NCBI GenBank assembly: GCA_003956705.1
Contig: QZCP01000668.1
Location: forward strand, 149,141-213,140
Direction: 5' to 3'
DNA length: 64,000 nt
Source: Brevipalpus yothersi
Taxonomy: Eukaryota; Arthropoda; Arachnida; Trombidiformes; Tenuipalpidae
Under the pieces are notes generated by a model. That model did no database searches, was not told where the DNA came from, and worked only from the letters and a program-made list of their open reading frames with translations. The stretch's first letter is position 1; each line of letters begins with the position of its first letter. A program made the position numbers and the translations under genes. Shown in pieces: positions 61,257 to 64,000 of this stretch.

Positions 61257-64000
61257 GTGAGCTTACGATTCACGGGTTGGAGCATCATAGTGGAGCATAA
61301 TTGCCGGGAACATTCAATCCATTTCACAACAATTAGGCTGATTAAACAAGCAAGCAAGCGAATAAGCATGCGATGGAGAGAGGGGAAAAAAGAAAGATGA
61401 TCAAGAACTGAGACGATGAAAAATAAAAAGAGAAAAGAAACAAGAGCGACGAATGAGAAGATCATAAAAATCATTTTGATAAGAAGAAAGATGAGATTCC
61501 AGCTGAATTCCATTGGGTGTAAGCAACGTTTTCTTTTTTTGGCTGATTCTTAGTGCATAATTGGACCATTTTTTGACTCTCATTGACACCATATATATTG
61601 TAGAAAATAACCTTTCATCTGTATATGTGTGTGAATAAATCTAGTATTTCCCGTTTTGAGTGAAATTTTTCTCAATAATCATACCGACAGTTGATGTAGA
61701 TGCTCAAGATCATTTTTTCTTTTACATTCCGAGTCAAAATTCAACCTAATCAAAAATGAGATACACTTCATACTTTTTGACCCTCAAATAGCTTATGAAT
61801 GAATATGGAAAGATAAATTCCATGTCTGAGTAAAAGAAAAATATTGAATTCCTTTGCATATATTTGGCCTAAATATTTATACATCCAATTGATTTAGGTT
61901 GTGTTCGAAAATTTTGAGCAACTTGATCGATTGCCAGAGTACATGCTGTTTTCGGGACTTTTTGGTCCTTTTCATTCTCTCTTCCATTTTTCTTCCTCAA
62001 CTAAGATGATAACGTTAGGATGATTGGTCCCTTCATCTTCTTCTTCTCAGATCTTTTTCGTTTTTCACGAATGGTCATAATGATTCATGATCAGAACGCT
62101 TCACTTAGCTATATCATGGAAGTGGTCACAATTAATCGGACAATAATTCAGTTATTCACTTCCTCACCAGTATTTCAACACCTCATCAAGGTTGTTGTGA
62201 TGGGCCGTTATCTTTCATCATCTTCAAAGGATGCTCTCAGCGGGAAATGAGTAATTTCCTATCTTCATGAGGCTGTATTTCGATGTAATAAAATTCTAAT
62301 GATGAAAGTTGTAAAAGAGTTACTATTTACACTATTTTCTCAACTAAATGATTTTCTTCTCCCCAAAAACTTGATACTCTGACCAATCGAACTAATAAAT
62401 TCTGATAAAAAAACAAATATGTCAGGGCTTCCCAACGCCCAGCTTATTTTGAATTCAGAGGATACATATCAATGGATATAATCTGAACTGTTAATGCAAC
62501 AATTCATGACAACTTCCATTCAAATATTGGACACGACTTGAGCATGAAAAATATTTTTGAATGGAATCCTTTCATCCTGGAAGTAGCTAAATGTTCCAAA
62601 ATGCATAATCTTTCACGCTCTGATTTGATACACATTTATTTGAATTCCAATTCAAATGCCTATTCAATTGCTCACTTTGAACGATAATTCTTTTTTTTGC
62701 TAGCTATATAGTAAAAAAAGAAGAAAAGGAAAACGTCTCGAAATGTTGAAATCAAATTAGATATTCAAAAAATATTGAAAGTAAAAAAATTATTAACGAA
62801 GGTCAAGAAAAAAACTGATCATCTTAAGTTGAGAAGGATTTCGTGAGCAGAAATCAAATAAAATAAACACAAAAAATACTCAATTTTTTTGAGGAAGTCA
62901 ATTAATTCAGATAGTTTGTTTCAAAGTGATCATGAGATGAGAAAGGTTGCGAAAGTGTTCAAAATAACTTCATCAGGAATCCTATTGAAGACTTTTGATC
63001 GTCAAATTATAGGCACCATCAAATCGAATTATTTTAGTGTTTGAAGATAAATTTTTGATTTGATAGAAAAAAAATTCGATTGATTTAACAAATCTGACAG
63101 TACTCTGTTGCCACTATTATTGCTAATTTTTTTGGAATAACATATTTTCGATTGTGATTTACACTGATTATGTAATGATTTTCACCCTAATTTTATTTCA
63201 AACCCCATTTGATAACACTTCCCGGTAACCCATCAAACTCATGATGGCTTTGTGATTACAATTGTAGTTTCCATTCTGAATATTTATCTTAAAAATCAAC
63301 ATCAATTTATCAAACTATTTAATCCATCTCTCCAAGACAACCAAATCGGACAAGCTCACGGAAGAGGTCAAGTCTATCCTCTTTTTTTGCACGATCAAAA
63401 AACAATCAGAATCCACACTAGAGAAGCCATCATTAGGTCTCACCAGGTACATATACATTCACATCACCCAAACGCCCCTATGATCACCACTTCATTCTGA
63501 TCCTGAAAACCCTATTCTCAACTCATTGATATTCCATGTCCAGTGAAGCCACCAAGAGAAGTGGGGCCTACTTTGGCGATACTCAATATAATCAAAATCT
63601 TCGGAATCACAATCCGGAATGAAGTCAGTTACAGTGTTTGTGTCAGCATGTCTACAGAAGATAATGGCTAAGAAAGACGAGAAAAGTCATTCTTCTGCAT
63701 CTTCCTCTTCATCATCTGATCATGAGAATATGTACTTGAGAAAGAGACTTTGGACTGGTCAAACAAACGCCTACTACAACTACTACTACTACGAATGGAC
63801 TGAGAACGATTGGTCAATAAGCTGAATATTTTCTTGTGTCTAAATGACATCCATTCATCCATTCATTCTGATCTGATCGACCACTTCGATTCTCATCTTA
63901 TTCCAATCTATTCTTTATGCTCTTCCTCTCAAAACCACTTCTCTTTCTCTCTCTCTCTTTTATCGTGACCCTCACTGACCATCTCTCTCTCTCTCTCTCT

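Larger units (their letters stand above)
57176..64000. other. long stretch without a recognised gene
   Basis: Upstream DNA of the ZP gene and then unassigned sequence. Frames up to 117 codons lack domain features, and several are CT-repeat translations. Contents are a GA tract at 61024-61076, a CT-rich terminus, and one possible exon at 61179-61256. Otherwise nothing I can support. Confidence 0.55.

Noticed and set aside
1..64000. CRISPR arrays, operons, ribosome binding sites, tRNA or rRNA genes
   Set aside because: Introns and gene content show animal nuclear DNA; no spaced direct-repeat array or rRNA sequence was seen, and I found no convincing tRNA by eye.

Overview
This is animal nuclear DNA. 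It is AT-rich, the genes are split by short GT-AG introns (mostly 55-350 bp), intergenic DNA is abundant, and long (GA/CT)n microsatellites recur. The protein set fits an arthropod: Osa/BAF250, CAND1, M17 leucyl aminopeptidases, PIG-V, MIER, RNF34/rififylin, CCDC186 and a Dusky-like ZP protein. The compact introns suggest a mite-sized genome, but that is an inference. The only assembly gap is 12 N at 48844-48855, inside a GA tract.

Layout. 1-17485: no recognisable coding gene; microsatellites, small inverted repeats and, near its right end, a cluster of dyads. 17486-24166 (+): Osa/ARID1, 4 coding exons. 24167-26060: a graveyard of gene fragments, including a broken partial copy of the CAND1 5' region. 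26061-30518 (+): CAND1, 8 exons. 33178-30989 (-) and 39263-36840 (-): two tandem leucyl aminopeptidase genes, LAP-A and LAP-B. They share two nearly identical tracts (probable gene conversion). Between them lies a roughly 1.1 kb foreign-looking insert flanked by 110-bp direct repeats. 42144-43247 (+): a secreted cysteine-rich protein. 44712-43381 (-): PIG-V, single exon, divergent from MIER (45293-47366, +). 50181-47986 (-): RNF34-like E3 ligase. 54363-51549 (-): CCDC186-like golgin. 57175-55341 (-): Dusky-like ZP protein. 57176-64000: no gene recognised, one candidate exon near 61.2 kb.

The most unusual structure lies at 50-55.6 kb. A block containing the 3' end of the ZP gene, the intergenic DNA and a first coding exon exists twice. 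As a result RNF34 and CCDC186, which are unrelated proteins, begin with the same kind of N-terminal exon and lie behind the same duplicated 5' region. A remnant of the ZP transmembrane exon abuts the CCDC186 stop codon.

The genes are not an operon. Osa and MIER are chromatin factors, CAND1 and RNF34 act in ubiquitin ligase biology, PIG-V and CCDC186 act in the secretory pathway, and the LAPs are peptidases. Exon limits were set by eye from splice consensus, reading-frame continuity and family similarity. Every spliced model closes to a whole number of codons.
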